Of a DNA stretch of 64,000 bases, positions 24,372 to 32,784 are shown piece after piece (position 1 is the first letter of the stretch; every line of letters starts with the position of its first letter). The translations under genes were made by a program, and so were the position numbers. The notes under the pieces are model-generated. The model saw only the letters and a program-made list of their open reading frames with translations. It made no database searches and had not been told where the DNA came from. This DNA is from an uncultured Oscillospiraceae bacterium (GTDB lineage: Bacteria; Bacillota; Clostridia; Oscillospirales; Ruminococcaceae), in the NCBI GenBank assembly GCA_904396495.1, contig CAJFOJ010000004.1, positions 1 to 64,000 on the forward strand. Reading direction: 5' to 3'.

Positions 24372-27300
24372 ATGGCAAGAAAAATGAAAACCATGGACGG
24401 TAACAACGCTGCAGCCCACGTTTCATACGCGTTTACCGACTTGGCGGCAATCTACCCCATTACGCCCTCTTCCGTTATGGCGGAAGTCACGGACAAATGG
24501 TCTGCCGAAGGAAAGAAAAACATTTTTGGACAGGAAGTCCGCGTTGTCGAAATGCAATCCGAAGCGGGTGCGGCCGGTACGGTGCACGGCTCTTTGGCCG
24601 CAGGTGCCCTGACCACCACCTTCACCGCTTCTCAGGGTCTTCTTTTGATGATCCCCAACATGTATAAAATCGCAGGCGAGTTGCTGCCCGGCGTCATCAA
24701 CGTTTCTGCGCGTGCGCTGGCAAGCCACGCCCTCTCTATCTTCGGCGACCACTCCGACATCTACGCCTGCCGTCAGACCGGTTTTGCGATGCTTTGCTCC
24801 ACCAATCCTCAGGAAGTCATGGATTTGGGCGCTGTCGCCCACTGCTCCGCCATTAAGGGCAGAGTTCCTTTCCTGCATTTCTTCGACGGTTTTAGAACCT
24901 CTCACGAAATTCAGAAAATTGAGATGTGGGATTATGAGGATTTGAAAGAATTGGTGGATATGGACGCAGTTCAGGCATTCAGAAACCGTGCCCTCAACCC
25001 CAATCACCCCGTTTTGCGCGGAAGCGCGCAGAATCCCGACATTTTCTTCCAGGCAAGAGAGGCCTGCAACAGCTACTACAATGCTGTACCCGAAATTGTC
25101 GAAGAGTATATGAATAAGGTCAACGCCAAAATCGGTACTGACTACAAACTCTTTAACTACTACGGTGCTGCCGATGCGGAACACGTCATTGTTGCAATGG
25201 GTTCTGTCTGTGACACCATTGAAGAGACCATCGACTATCTGAATGCCCAAGGTGGTAAATACGGTCTTGTGAAAGTAAGATTGTATCGTCCCTTCTCCGC
25301 TGCCCACCTGATCTCCGCTATTCCAGATAGCGTGAAGCAGATCACCGTCCTCGACCGGACCAAAGAGCCTGGCGCTATGGGTGAGCCCCTGTATCTGGAC
25401 GTTGTAGCTGCTTTAAAAGACAGCAAATTCCACGACGTCCCCGTCTTCACCGGTAGATATGGTTTGGGCTCCAAGGACACCACACCCGCCCAGATTATCG
25501 CCGTTTACAAAAACAAAGAGAAAAAACAGTTCACCATCGGCATTGTCGACGATGTGACCCACCTGTCTTTGGAATTGGGCGAAAACCCCTCCACTACTCC
25601 CGACGACATCACCAGTTGTAAATTCTGGGGCTTAGGTGCCGACGGTACAGTTGGAGCCAACAAAAACTCCATCAAGATCATCGGTGACCACACCGACATG
25701 AACGCACAGGCCTACTTTGATTACGACTCCAAGAAATCCGGCGGTGTCACCATTTCCCACCTCCGTTTCGGTAAGTCCAAGATCAAATCCACCTACCTCA
25801 TCAACAAGGCGGACTTCGTCGCCTGCCACAACCCGGCTTATGTGACCAAGTACGAAATGGTCCAAGATGTTAAACCAGGCGGTACCTTCCTTTTAAACTG
25901 CGACTGGACCGATGAGCAGCTGGAAGAGCACATCCCCGGCCAGATGAAGCGGTACATTGCCAACAATAACATCAAATTCTACACCATCGACGGTATCAAG
26001 ATCGGTAAGGAGATTGGCTTGGGCGGAAGGATCAACACCGTTTTGCAGTCCGCTTTCTTTAAACTGGCCAACATCATCCCCACTGAAGATGCCATCAAGT
26101 ATATGAAAGACGCCGCTACCGCTTCTTACTCCAAGAAGGGTGAAGCTATCGTCAAGATGAACCATGACGCTATCGACCGCGGTGCCACCGACGTTCACGA
26201 GGTAAAGGTTCCCGATTCCTGGAAAAACGCTCCTGACACCGACCTGACTGTTAAGGCCACTGGCAACCGCAAAGATGTTGTTGATTTCGTCAACGATATC
26301 GTCATCCCCGTTTCTTCCCAGAAGGGCAACGAGCTTCCGGTTTCCACCTTTATTGGCGACCGGACTGACGGTACCTTCCCACAGGGTACTGCTGCTTATG
26401 AAAAACGCGGTGTCGCGGTTGACGTCCCCGTTTGGAACCCCGACAACTGTATCCAGTGCGGATTCTGCTCTTTGGTTTGCCCCCATGCGGTTATCCGTCC
26501 TTTCGCCATGACTGAGGACGAAGCAGCTAATGCCCCTGACTGCCAGGCTTCTATTCCCATGACCGGCATGCCCGGTATGAAATTTGCCATCGGCATTTCG
26601 GTTCTTGACTGCTTGAACTGCGGCCTCTGCGCAAATGTCTGCCCCGGCAAGAAGGGCGAGAAGGCCCTCACTATGGTTTCTTTGGACAGCCAGCGCGAGA
26701 AACAAAATGGCTTCAACTATCTGTTTGATCTGCCTGAGAAACCCGAAGTCCTTGAGAAATTTAAAGAAACCACTGTCAAGGGCAGCCAGTTCAAACAACC
26801 CCTGTTGGAGTTCTCTGGCGCTTGTGCTGGATGTGGCGAAACCCCTTACGCCAAACTCGCCACCCAGCTCTACGGTGACAGAATGTATATTGCCAATGCT
26901 ACCGGCTGTTCCTCTATCTGGGGTGGTTCCGCACCTTCTACTCCTTACACTGTAAACAAGTCCGGATTTGGTCCCGCTTGGGCCAACTCCTTGTTTGAGG
27001 ACAACGCCGAGTACGGTTACGGCATGTTCTTGGCTCAGGACACTATTCGCAGAAGCCTAGCTGATCTGACTAAGGAAATGATCGCTGTCGACTACTGCGA
27101 CGCAGATTTGAAAGCTGCCGCTCAGAATTGGCTGGACACTATGGATGAAGGCGCTGCCAACTCCGCTGCCACCGCCGCTTACGTCAAAGCGTTGGAGGCT
27201 TGTGTTGACCCTGAAGGCAAGGAATGTCCCTGCGAGGCCTGCACCAAGGGACGCGAAATCCTCAAGAAGAAGGATTACCTGGTCAAGAAGTCCGTCTGGA

Positions 27301-27932
27301 TCTTGGGCGGCGACGGCTGGGCCTACGACATCGGTTTCGGCGGTCTGGATCACGTCATCGCTTCCGGCCAGGATGTAAACATTTTGGTATTCGATACCGA
27401 AGTTTACTCCAACACCGGCGGACAATCCTCTAAATCCACTCCCACCGGCGCAATCGCTCAGTTTGCCGCTGCTGGTAAAGAAGTGAAAAAGAAAGACTTG
27501 GCTGCTATCGCCATGAGTTACGGTTATGTTTACGTCGCTCAGGTCTCCATGGGCGCCGATTACAACCAGTGCTTGAAAGCCTTTGTCGAGGCAGAGCACT
27601 ACCATGGTCCTTCCTTGATCATCGCCTATGCCCCCTGTATCAATCACGGCATTAAGGGCGGTATGGTTCAAGCTCAGGCTGAGGAAAAGCGAGCGGTTCA
27701 GGCCGGCTACTGGCACCTGTTCCGTTACAATCCCGCTCTGAAAGCGGAGGGCAAGAATCCCTTCCATTTGGACAGCAAAGCCCCCACCGCTGCATATAAG
27801 GACTTTATTATGAACGAAGTTCGTTATAATGCGTTGGCGCGGTCCAATCCTGCCCGTGCAGAAGCCCTCTTTGACAAAGCAGAAGAGGCTGCTGCTGAGA
27901 AATACGCCCGTCTGGCTGCAATGTCCGACTAA
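24372..27932 (+). CDS. nifJ: Pyruvate:ferredoxin (flavodoxin) oxidoreductase, single chain
   Basis: PFOR converts pyruvate and CoA to acetyl-CoA and CO2 and reduces ferredoxin; it is the central step of anaerobic pyruvate use. The 1186 residues run in the usual order: domain I from YAFTDLAAIYPITPSS, domain II, a gamma-like domain, and a two-cluster ferredoxin domain with CIQCGFCSLVCP and CLNCGLCANVCPGKKG. The TPP domain carries ACAGCGETPYAKL, ATGCSSIWGG, GGDGWAYDIGFGGLDH and NTGGQSSKSTP. All cluster cysteines are present. ATG 24372 follows AAGGAGGATATAAA. Codon use is strongly biased toward C-ending codons, consistent with very high expression. It forms a single-gene unit. Confidence 0.98.
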   Translation: MARKMKTMDGNNAAAHVSYAFTDLAAIYPITPSSVMAEVTDKWSAEGKKNIFGQEVRVVEMQSEAGAAGTVHGSLAAGALTTTFTASQGLLLMIPNMYKIAGELLPGVINVSARALASHALSIFGDHSDIYACRQTGFAMLCSTNPQEVMDLGAVAHCSAIKGRVPFLHFFDGFRTSHEIQKIEMWDYEDLKELVDMDAVQAFRNRALNPNHPVLRGSAQNPDIFFQAREACNSYYNAVPEIVEEYMNKVNAKIGTDYKLFNYYGAADAEHVIVAMGSVCDTIEETIDYLNAQGGKYGLVKVRLYRPFSAAHLISAIPDSVKQITVLDRTKEPGAMGEPLYLDVVAALKDSKFHDVPVFTGRYGLGSKDTTPAQIIAVYKNKEKKQFTIGIVDDVTHLSLELGENPSTTPDDITSCKFWGLGADGTVGANKNSIKIIGDHTDMNAQAYFDYDSKKSGGVTISHLRFGKSKIKSTYLINKADFVACHNPAYVTKYEMVQDVKPGGTFLLNCDWTDEQLEEHIPGQMKRYIANNNIKFYTIDGIKIGKEIGLGGRINTVLQSAFFKLANIIPTEDAIKYMKDAATASYSKKGEAIVKMNHDAIDRGATDVHEVKVPDSWKNAPDTDLTVKATGNRKDVVDFVNDIVIPVSSQKGNELPVSTFIGDRTDGTFPQGTAAYEKRGVAVDVPVWNPDNCIQCGFCSLVCPHAVIRPFAMTEDEAANAPDCQASIPMTGMPGMKFAIGISVLDCLNCGLCANVCPGKKGEKALTMVSLDSQREKQNGFNYLFDLPEKPEVLEKFKETTVKGSQFKQPLLEFSGACAGCGETPYAKLATQLYGDRMYIANATGCSSIWGGSAPSTPYTVNKSGFGPAWANSLFEDNAEYGYGMFLAQDTIRRSLADLTKEMIAVDYCDADLKAAAQNWLDTMDEGAANSAATAAYVKALEACVDPEGKECPCEACTKGREILKKKDYLVKKSVWILGGDGWAYDIGFGGLDHVIASGQDVNILVFDTEVYSNTGGQSSKSTPTGAIAQFAAAGKEVKKKDLAAIAMSYGYVYVAQVSMGADYNQCLKAFVEAEHYHGPSLIIAYAPCINHGIKGGMVQAQAEEKRAVQAGYWHLFRYNPALKAEGKNPFHLDSKAPTAAYKDFIMNEVRYNALARSNPARAEALFDKAEEAAAEKYARLAAMSD

Positions 27933-27974
27933 TTTGACGCAGTTCATAAAAATTAGGTAGTTTCTGCAAAAAGA

Positions 27975-28011
27975 CGCCTCCTGATGTAGTTCTTGTCTAC
28001 ATCAGGAGGTG
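27975..28011 (+). terminator. Terminator of PFOR
   Basis: The arms 27975-27989 and 27997-28011 form a 15-bp stem with one G-U pair and a 7-base loop. It is 43 bases after the stop codon. Only a broken T-run follows (TTACTATTTG). Confidence 0.75.
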
Positions 28012-28111
28012 TTACTATTTGTCGATAACTTGCAAAAGCCGAATTATTTCGTGAAAAGGTTAAGGTAGGGGAAGAAACAAACTGGGAAATAACAAAAAAT
28101 ATTTTTTGACC

Positions 28112-28152
28112 AAACGGCCGCACTCCAATTTTAAACAGGAGTGCGGCCGTTT
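28112..28152. terminator. 15-bp perfect inverted repeat between PFOR and aspS
   Basis: AAACGGCCGCACTCC (28112-28126) and its exact complement at 28138-28152 flank an 11-base loop. It lies 77 bases past the aspS stop on the minus strand and probably ends the long envelope/division/tRNA-synthetase transcript. The stretch 28012-28111 holds no gene. Confidence 0.75.
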
Positions 28153-28228
28153 CATATCAAATTATTCTTCGTTTGATGCTTTTCTATATCTAATTTAACA
28201 ATAATGATCCAATAGGGTATATTGTTCG

Positions 28229-30013
28229 TTATTCCTGTTCTGGTCTGACGATCGATAATGCCAATTCATCCAGTTGCGATTTGTCGATTTCAGAAGGGCA
28301 CTGGGACATGAGTTCGCTGGCGTTTTGCACCTTTGGAAAGGCGGTGACATCACGGATGTTATCCGCCCCACATAGAATCATGGCAAGCCGATCCAGGCCG
28401 ATACCCATACCGCCGTGAGGAGGCGCGCCATAGCGGTAGGCGTCCACCAAAAAGCCGAACTTCGCCTCGATTTCCTCGTCCGTGAGACCCAGTGCACGGA
28501 ACATCTTCTGCTGAAGCTCAAAATCGGTAATGCGAATGGATCCGCTGCACAGCTCAACACCGTTGAGCACCAGGTCATAGGCTTTGGCGCGGACAGCACC
28601 TGGATCAGAATCCAGTTTATCGAGATCTTCATCCATAGGCATAGTGAAGGGATGGTGCATAGCAACCCAAGTTTTTAAATCATCATCCCATTCAAAGAAA
28701 GGAAACTGGGTAATCCACAAAAAGTCAAAACCATCAGGAATGATGTCCATCCGTTTCGCGGTCATGAGACGAAGGGCGCCCAGTACCGGCAAAACAACCT
28801 TGTTTTTGTCGGCGACAATGAGGGCCACATCCCCTTTTTCGCATTGAAGTCGAGACAGAATGGCGTTAAGCTCCCCTTCGCCCATAAATTTTGCAAAGGA
28901 GCAGTTGGGCGTGTCATCCACCCATCTAATAAAGGCCAATCCTTTGGCGCCGATGCCCTTCGCTTGCTCGGTCAGCTTGTCGATTTCCTTGCGGGTATAG
29001 GTGCCAGCTCCGCCTTTGACGACAATACCGCGTACGCTACCTCCCGCTTCTATGGCGGAAGTAAACACCCCAAAACCACAGTTCTTTACCAAATCCGAAA
29101 GGTTGATGATTTCCATGCCAAAGCGGGTGTCAGGCTTATCTGAGCCGTAGCGCTCCATAGCGTCTTGATAGGTGAGACGGGGCAGGGGGAGCTTTACATC
29201 GACATCCAAAACCTCTTTCATCAGGTACTGAACAAATCCCTCGCCGATTTCCAGCACATCTTCCATATCCACAAAGGACATTTCCATATCGATCTGGGTG
29301 AATTCTGGCTGGCGGTCAGCGCGCAGATCCTCATCCCGGAAGCAACGAGCCAACTGGACATACCGGTCGAATCCAGAAATCATCAGCAGTTGCTTGTACA
29401 TTTGTGGCGACTGGGGTAGGGCGTAAAATTTGCCCGGATGGACACGGGAAGGGATGACGTAATCCCTGGCCCCTTCCGGCGTAGATTTGATCATCATGGG
29501 GGTGTCGATTTCGATGAAGCCATTTTGGTAAAAATATTCTCTGGCAGCGCGGGCGATTTTACCCCGGCGGATCAGGTTTTCCTGCAGATTTTTCCTCCGC
29601 AGGTCTAGATATCGGTACCGTAGCCGCAGCTCCTCGTTGGTGTCGGTATCATCGGTGATGTGAAAAGGAGGCGTTTGGGCCTTGGCGAGAATCCGCAGGT
29701 CGGTGACAAACACCTCGATTTCACCAGTAGGGATGTCGGGGTTAATACTTTCCCGGCGGCGCACCGTGCCCTTGGCCATTAAAACATATTCTGAGTGAAC
29801 CTCTTTGGCCTTGGCGATTACGTCCCGATCGGACTTGTCGTCAAAGGTGAGCTGGATAATACCGGAACGGTCCCTGAGGTCGATAAATACCAGTTCCCCC
29901 TTGTCCCGCTGTTTCTGAGTAAAACCGGCAACTACTACTTCTTTGTCGATGTCGGCCGTGGTCACTTCGGTACAGTAATGGGTGCGTTTTAAGCCCTTCA
30001 TCGTGTCCGCCAT
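28229..30013 (-). CDS. aspS: Aspartyl-tRNA synthetase
   Basis: AspRS charges tRNA(Asp), and in some bacteria also tRNA(Asn). The 594-residue class II enzyme has the N-terminal OB anticodon-binding domain (about 15-110), motif 2 FRDEDLRADRQPEFTQIDME, the bacterial GAD insertion (about 290-420) and motif 3 GIGLDRLAMIL. Length is typical of bacterial AspRS. AAAGGAG precedes the ATG. It follows hisS by 36 bases and is the last gene of the cluster. Whether it is discriminating cannot be judged here. Confidence 0.97.
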   Translation of the reverse strand: MADTMKGLKRTHYCTEVTTADIDKEVVVAGFTQKQRDKGELVFIDLRDRSGIIQLTFDDKSDRDVIAKAKEVHSEYVLMAKGTVRRRESINPDIPTGEIEVFVTDLRILAKAQTPPFHITDDTDTNEELRLRYRYLDLRRKNLQENLIRRGKIARAAREYFYQNGFIEIDTPMMIKSTPEGARDYVIPSRVHPGKFYALPQSPQMYKQLLMISGFDRYVQLARCFRDEDLRADRQPEFTQIDMEMSFVDMEDVLEIGEGFVQYLMKEVLDVDVKLPLPRLTYQDAMERYGSDKPDTRFGMEIINLSDLVKNCGFGVFTSAIEAGGSVRGIVVKGGAGTYTRKEIDKLTEQAKGIGAKGLAFIRWVDDTPNCSFAKFMGEGELNAILSRLQCEKGDVALIVADKNKVVLPVLGALRLMTAKRMDIIPDGFDFLWITQFPFFEWDDDLKTWVAMHHPFTMPMDEDLDKLDSDPGAVRAKAYDLVLNGVELCSGSIRITDFELQQKMFRALGLTDEEIEAKFGFLVDAYRYGAPPHGGMGIGLDRLAMILCGADNIRDVTAFPKVQNASELMSQCPSEIDKSQLDELALSIVRPEQE

Positions 30014-30049
30014 ACAATAAAACTCCTTTATAATCGATTAAAATTCAGG

Positions 30050-31363
30050 TCATTTTCCGCTTTCTTCCATGGACAGCGCTTCGGTCATTTTTTGGATCTG
30101 GTCGTCGTACAAAAATTTAATGAGCGATTCATCCAAAGCGATTTCAAGGCTTTCGCCGGTCTGCATGTTCTTGATATTGGCTTTGTTGTCAGCGAGCTCA
30201 TTATCCCCTAAAACCATCGAAAACTGAGCCTCGATCTTATCGGCGTATTTCATCTGCGCCTTGACGCTGCGACCCATAGTATCGCATTCGGCGTAAAAGC
30301 CTTCATTGCGAAGATCGGTTACAAGCTGAAGCGCCCTGATGGAAGCTTCCTCTCCGATGGAGGCAATGTAAAGGTCACAGGGCTGGGGGGCAGGGATTTC
30401 CACTCCCTGAGCTTCCGCCACCATGAGGAGCCGTTCAATCCCCATAGCAAAGCCCAATGCCGGTTGATCGTTGCCACCCAAGCTTTTTAAAAGGCCGTCA
30501 TACCGTCCGCCACCGCAGACAGTGCTTTGGGCGCCAATGTCGCCGGAGACGAACTCAAAAACTGTTTTGTTATAATAATCCAATCCCCGGACGATGCGGG
30601 GATTGACCACATAGGCGATGTTTAAAGCATCCAGCCGCTTTTTGAGCCCTTCAAAGTGGGCCTTGCAGTCATCGCAGAGGTAATCTAGCACTACGGGGGC
30701 ATCTTTTGCGATTTCCTTGCAAACGGGGCTCTTGCAGTCGAGTATCCGCATAGGGTTTTTGTCCAGGCGGGTGAGACAGGTGTCACAAAGCTCGTCTTTA
30801 CGTCCCTCAAAATACTGTTTTAACGCAGCGTGGTACTCCCTGCGGCAGGTGGGACAGCCGATGGAGTTGATTTCCAGCGAAAGCCCCCCAATGCCCAGAA
30901 TGGCAAAAAAGTCATTGACAAAGGAAATAACTTCCACATCGGCGCTGGGAGAAGCGGAGCCAAACATCTCGACACCCAGCTGGTGGAATTGACGGAAGCG
31001 GCCAGCCTGGGGCTTTTCGTTGCGAAAGCATGAGATGTTGTAGCTCACCTTGACGGGCAATGCCTCATTGATGAGACCGCTTTGCAAGACAGCGCGGTTG
31101 ATACCCGCAGTGCCCTCCGGGCGCAGGGTCAAATCCCGCCCTCCCTTGTCGGTAAAGGTGTACATCTCTTTCTGCACCACATCTGTAGTGTCTCCTACCG
31201 AGCGGGTAAAGAGTCGCGTTTCCTCAAATACAGGGGTGCGCATCTCCTTAAAGCCATAGAGCCTTGCCGTGTCAAGGAACAGCCGCTCCACAAACTGCCA
31301 TTTATAACTTTGAGAAGGTAACACATCCTGGGTCCCTTTGATGGATTTGATTTCTAAAGCCAT
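30050..31363 (-). CDS. hisS: Histidyl-tRNA synthetase
   Basis: HisRS charges tRNA(His). The 437-residue class II enzyme shows motif 2 in CFRNEKPQAGRFRQFHQLGV, the histidine-specific loops GLDYYNKTVFEF and FAMGIERLLM (motif 3), and a C-terminal anticodon-binding domain (about 325-430). A cysteine-rich insertion with CPTCRREYH and CDTCLTRLD (about 165-205) is common in bacterial HisRS. AAAGGAG lies ahead of the ATG. No T-box leader is visible in the 90 bases between it and mgsA, so it is read from upstream or from a weak local promoter. Confidence 0.97.
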   Translation of the reverse strand: MALEIKSIKGTQDVLPSQSYKWQFVERLFLDTARLYGFKEMRTPVFEETRLFTRSVGDTTDVVQKEMYTFTDKGGRDLTLRPEGTAGINRAVLQSGLINEALPVKVSYNISCFRNEKPQAGRFRQFHQLGVEMFGSASPSADVEVISFVNDFFAILGIGGLSLEINSIGCPTCRREYHAALKQYFEGRKDELCDTCLTRLDKNPMRILDCKSPVCKEIAKDAPVVLDYLCDDCKAHFEGLKKRLDALNIAYVVNPRIVRGLDYYNKTVFEFVSGDIGAQSTVCGGGRYDGLLKSLGGNDQPALGFAMGIERLLMVAEAQGVEIPAPQPCDLYIASIGEEASIRALQLVTDLRNEGFYAECDTMGRSVKAQMKYADKIEAQFSMVLGDNELADNKANIKNMQTGESLEIALDESLIKFLYDDQIQKMTEALSMEESGK

Positions 31364-31453
31364 ATGGAAACTCCTTTTACGTCTTTTGGCAAAGAAAACA
31401 AGCTCATCGAGTCCGATAAGCTTACTTTCGATCCGCTATTGTTTTTTGAACCG

Positions 31454-31858
31454 TTACAGCCCTTGGTTGACAATCATTCTCCAATCTAGGTCGCCGCGCT
31501 CCAGTCCGTGGATGAGGACCTCAGCAGTGGCGATGTTGGTCGCCATGGGAATATTGTGAACATCGCAGAGCCGCAATAAGGTGGTCTCGTTGGGCTCGTG
31601 GGCTTTGGGAGTCAACGGGTCACGGAAAAACAGCAACAGGTCGATTTCATTGCAGGCAATGAGAGATGCGATCTGTTGGTCGCCACCCTGAGAGCCGCTT
31701 AAAAAGCGTTTGATATTAAGGCCGGTGGCCTCGGCGATGAGTTTGCCTGTGGTGCCGGTGGAACACAGATTATGATGGCTCATGATGCCACAATACGCAA
31801 TGCAAAACTGCACCATCAATTCTTTTTTTGAATCATGTGCGATTAATCCGATATTCAT
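31454..31858 (-). CDS. mgsA: Methylglyoxal synthase
   Basis: MgsA turns dihydroxyacetone phosphate into methylglyoxal and phosphate, a bypass that relieves sugar-phosphate stress. The 134 residues have GTTGKLI near the start, the phosphate-binding [13 protein letters not shown], the catalytic aspartate in FFRDPLTPK, and the histidine in [14 protein letters not shown]. Length is typical of 120-150. It follows the minD-like gene by about 39 bases on the same strand. Association of mgsA with the mre/min cluster is common in Clostridia. Confidence 0.96.
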   Translation of the reverse strand: MNIGLIAHDSKKELMVQFCIAYCGIMSHHNLCSTGTTGKLIAEATGLNIKRFLSGSQGGDQQIASLIACNEIDLLLFFRDPLTPKAHEPNETTLLRLCDVHNIPMATNIATAEVLIHGLERGDLDWRMIVNQGL

Positions 31859-31897
31859 AATTTTGTTCCTCCTTGTCGTTTTTTATTTTAAGGTAAC

Positions 31898-32629
31898 TTA
31901 ATTCACCAGTAAGGGGATGTATTCGCCTTCGATGCGCAAAGCGATGGCCTTGCAGATGCGTACGATGCGAGTATCCTCTGTTAGGGGGAGGCCTTTAGAG
32001 GTGCAAACCTGCATCTCCTGATCTTCGGGCAAAACGCCGATTAGCTGAGAGCCCACCCCGTCAATCACCTCGTCCAAATCAGAGACAATCTGTTTTTTTA
32101 CCAGCTTGCTGTTCACCCGGTTGATAACCAGGCGGTGGTTGTTCATATGGGCTTTCTGTAAAGCGCCGACTACTTTGCCACCATCCCGGACGCAGACCGA
32201 ATCAGGCGTTGCCACCACCAATGCCAAATCTGACGTAGAGGCAATGCGCATACTAAATCCCAACCCCGCAGGCGTGTCCAAAATGATGATATCAAAGTGA
32301 GGGCGCAGTCCTGCAACCAAAATATTCACATCTTCTATGGAGATGGAAGACTCCATAGAAACCGGCGCCACGATGACGTTAAGGTTTGGGTTCCACGGGG
32401 ATTCCACAATCGCTTTGTTGATATTGCAGCGGCCCTCCAGCAGATCTCCCAAGTCGTAGACAATCCGATCGGAAATGCCTAGCATCAGGTCCATCCCACG
32501 CAGGCCAACATCGAATTCAATCATTAAAACGCTTTTTCCAAGAAGAGCGTAAGCCATTCCAAGTCCGACACACAATGTGGATTTACCCACGCCGCCTTTG
32601 CCGGAAGTAACCGACAGGACTCGCGCCAT
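31898..32629 (-). CDS. minD: MinD-family division-site ATPase
   Basis: MinD is a membrane-cycling ATPase that helps to place the division septum. The 243 residues have the deviant Walker A GKGGVGKST, the ParA/MinD GLRGMDLMLG, Walker B DIIILDTPAG, and RIASTSDLALVVATPD. I chose ATG 32629 (MARVLSVTSGKGG) with AAAGGAA upstream; an in-frame ATG at 32668 has no ribosome site. The C-terminus ends LRIEGEYIPLLVN, without the basic amphipathic membrane-targeting helix of E. coli or B. subtilis MinD. Neither minC nor minE is adjacent, so a MinD-like ATPase with another role is also possible. Confidence 0.82.
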   Translation of the reverse strand: MARVLSVTSGKGGVGKSTLCVGLGMAYALLGKSVLMIEFDVGLRGMDLMLGISDRIVYDLGDLLEGRCNINKAIVESPWNPNLNVIVAPVSMESSISIEDVNILVAGLRPHFDIIILDTPAGLGFSMRIASTSDLALVVATPDSVCVRDGGKVVGALQKAHMNNHRLVINRVNSKLVKKQIVSDLDEVIDGVGSQLIGVLPEDQEMQVCTSKGLPLTEDTRIVRICKAIALRIEGEYIPLLVN

Positions 32630-32784
32630 GCAATTCTTCCTTTCGCTTCTAAGCATAGAGTCCGGCATTGCAGCCTATCGATTTCCAAGAAAAGGATAGC
32701 TGTTGACCGCTAACCTTCTTACATTTTACCATATATTTTGCAAGAATACTATAGCCAGAAAACCTCTTTTTAAAAATTTTCACA

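Noticed and set aside
24423-27947. Three long open frames (about 295-300 codons each) on the minus strand inside the PFOR gene
   Set aside because: They are antisense shadows caused by the strong C-ending codon bias of PFOR. Their translations have no domain character, and no ribosome site or promoter leads into them.
31364-31453. A T-box leader for hisS
   Set aside because: The 90-base gap is too short and lacks a TGGNACCGCG-like T-box sequence.
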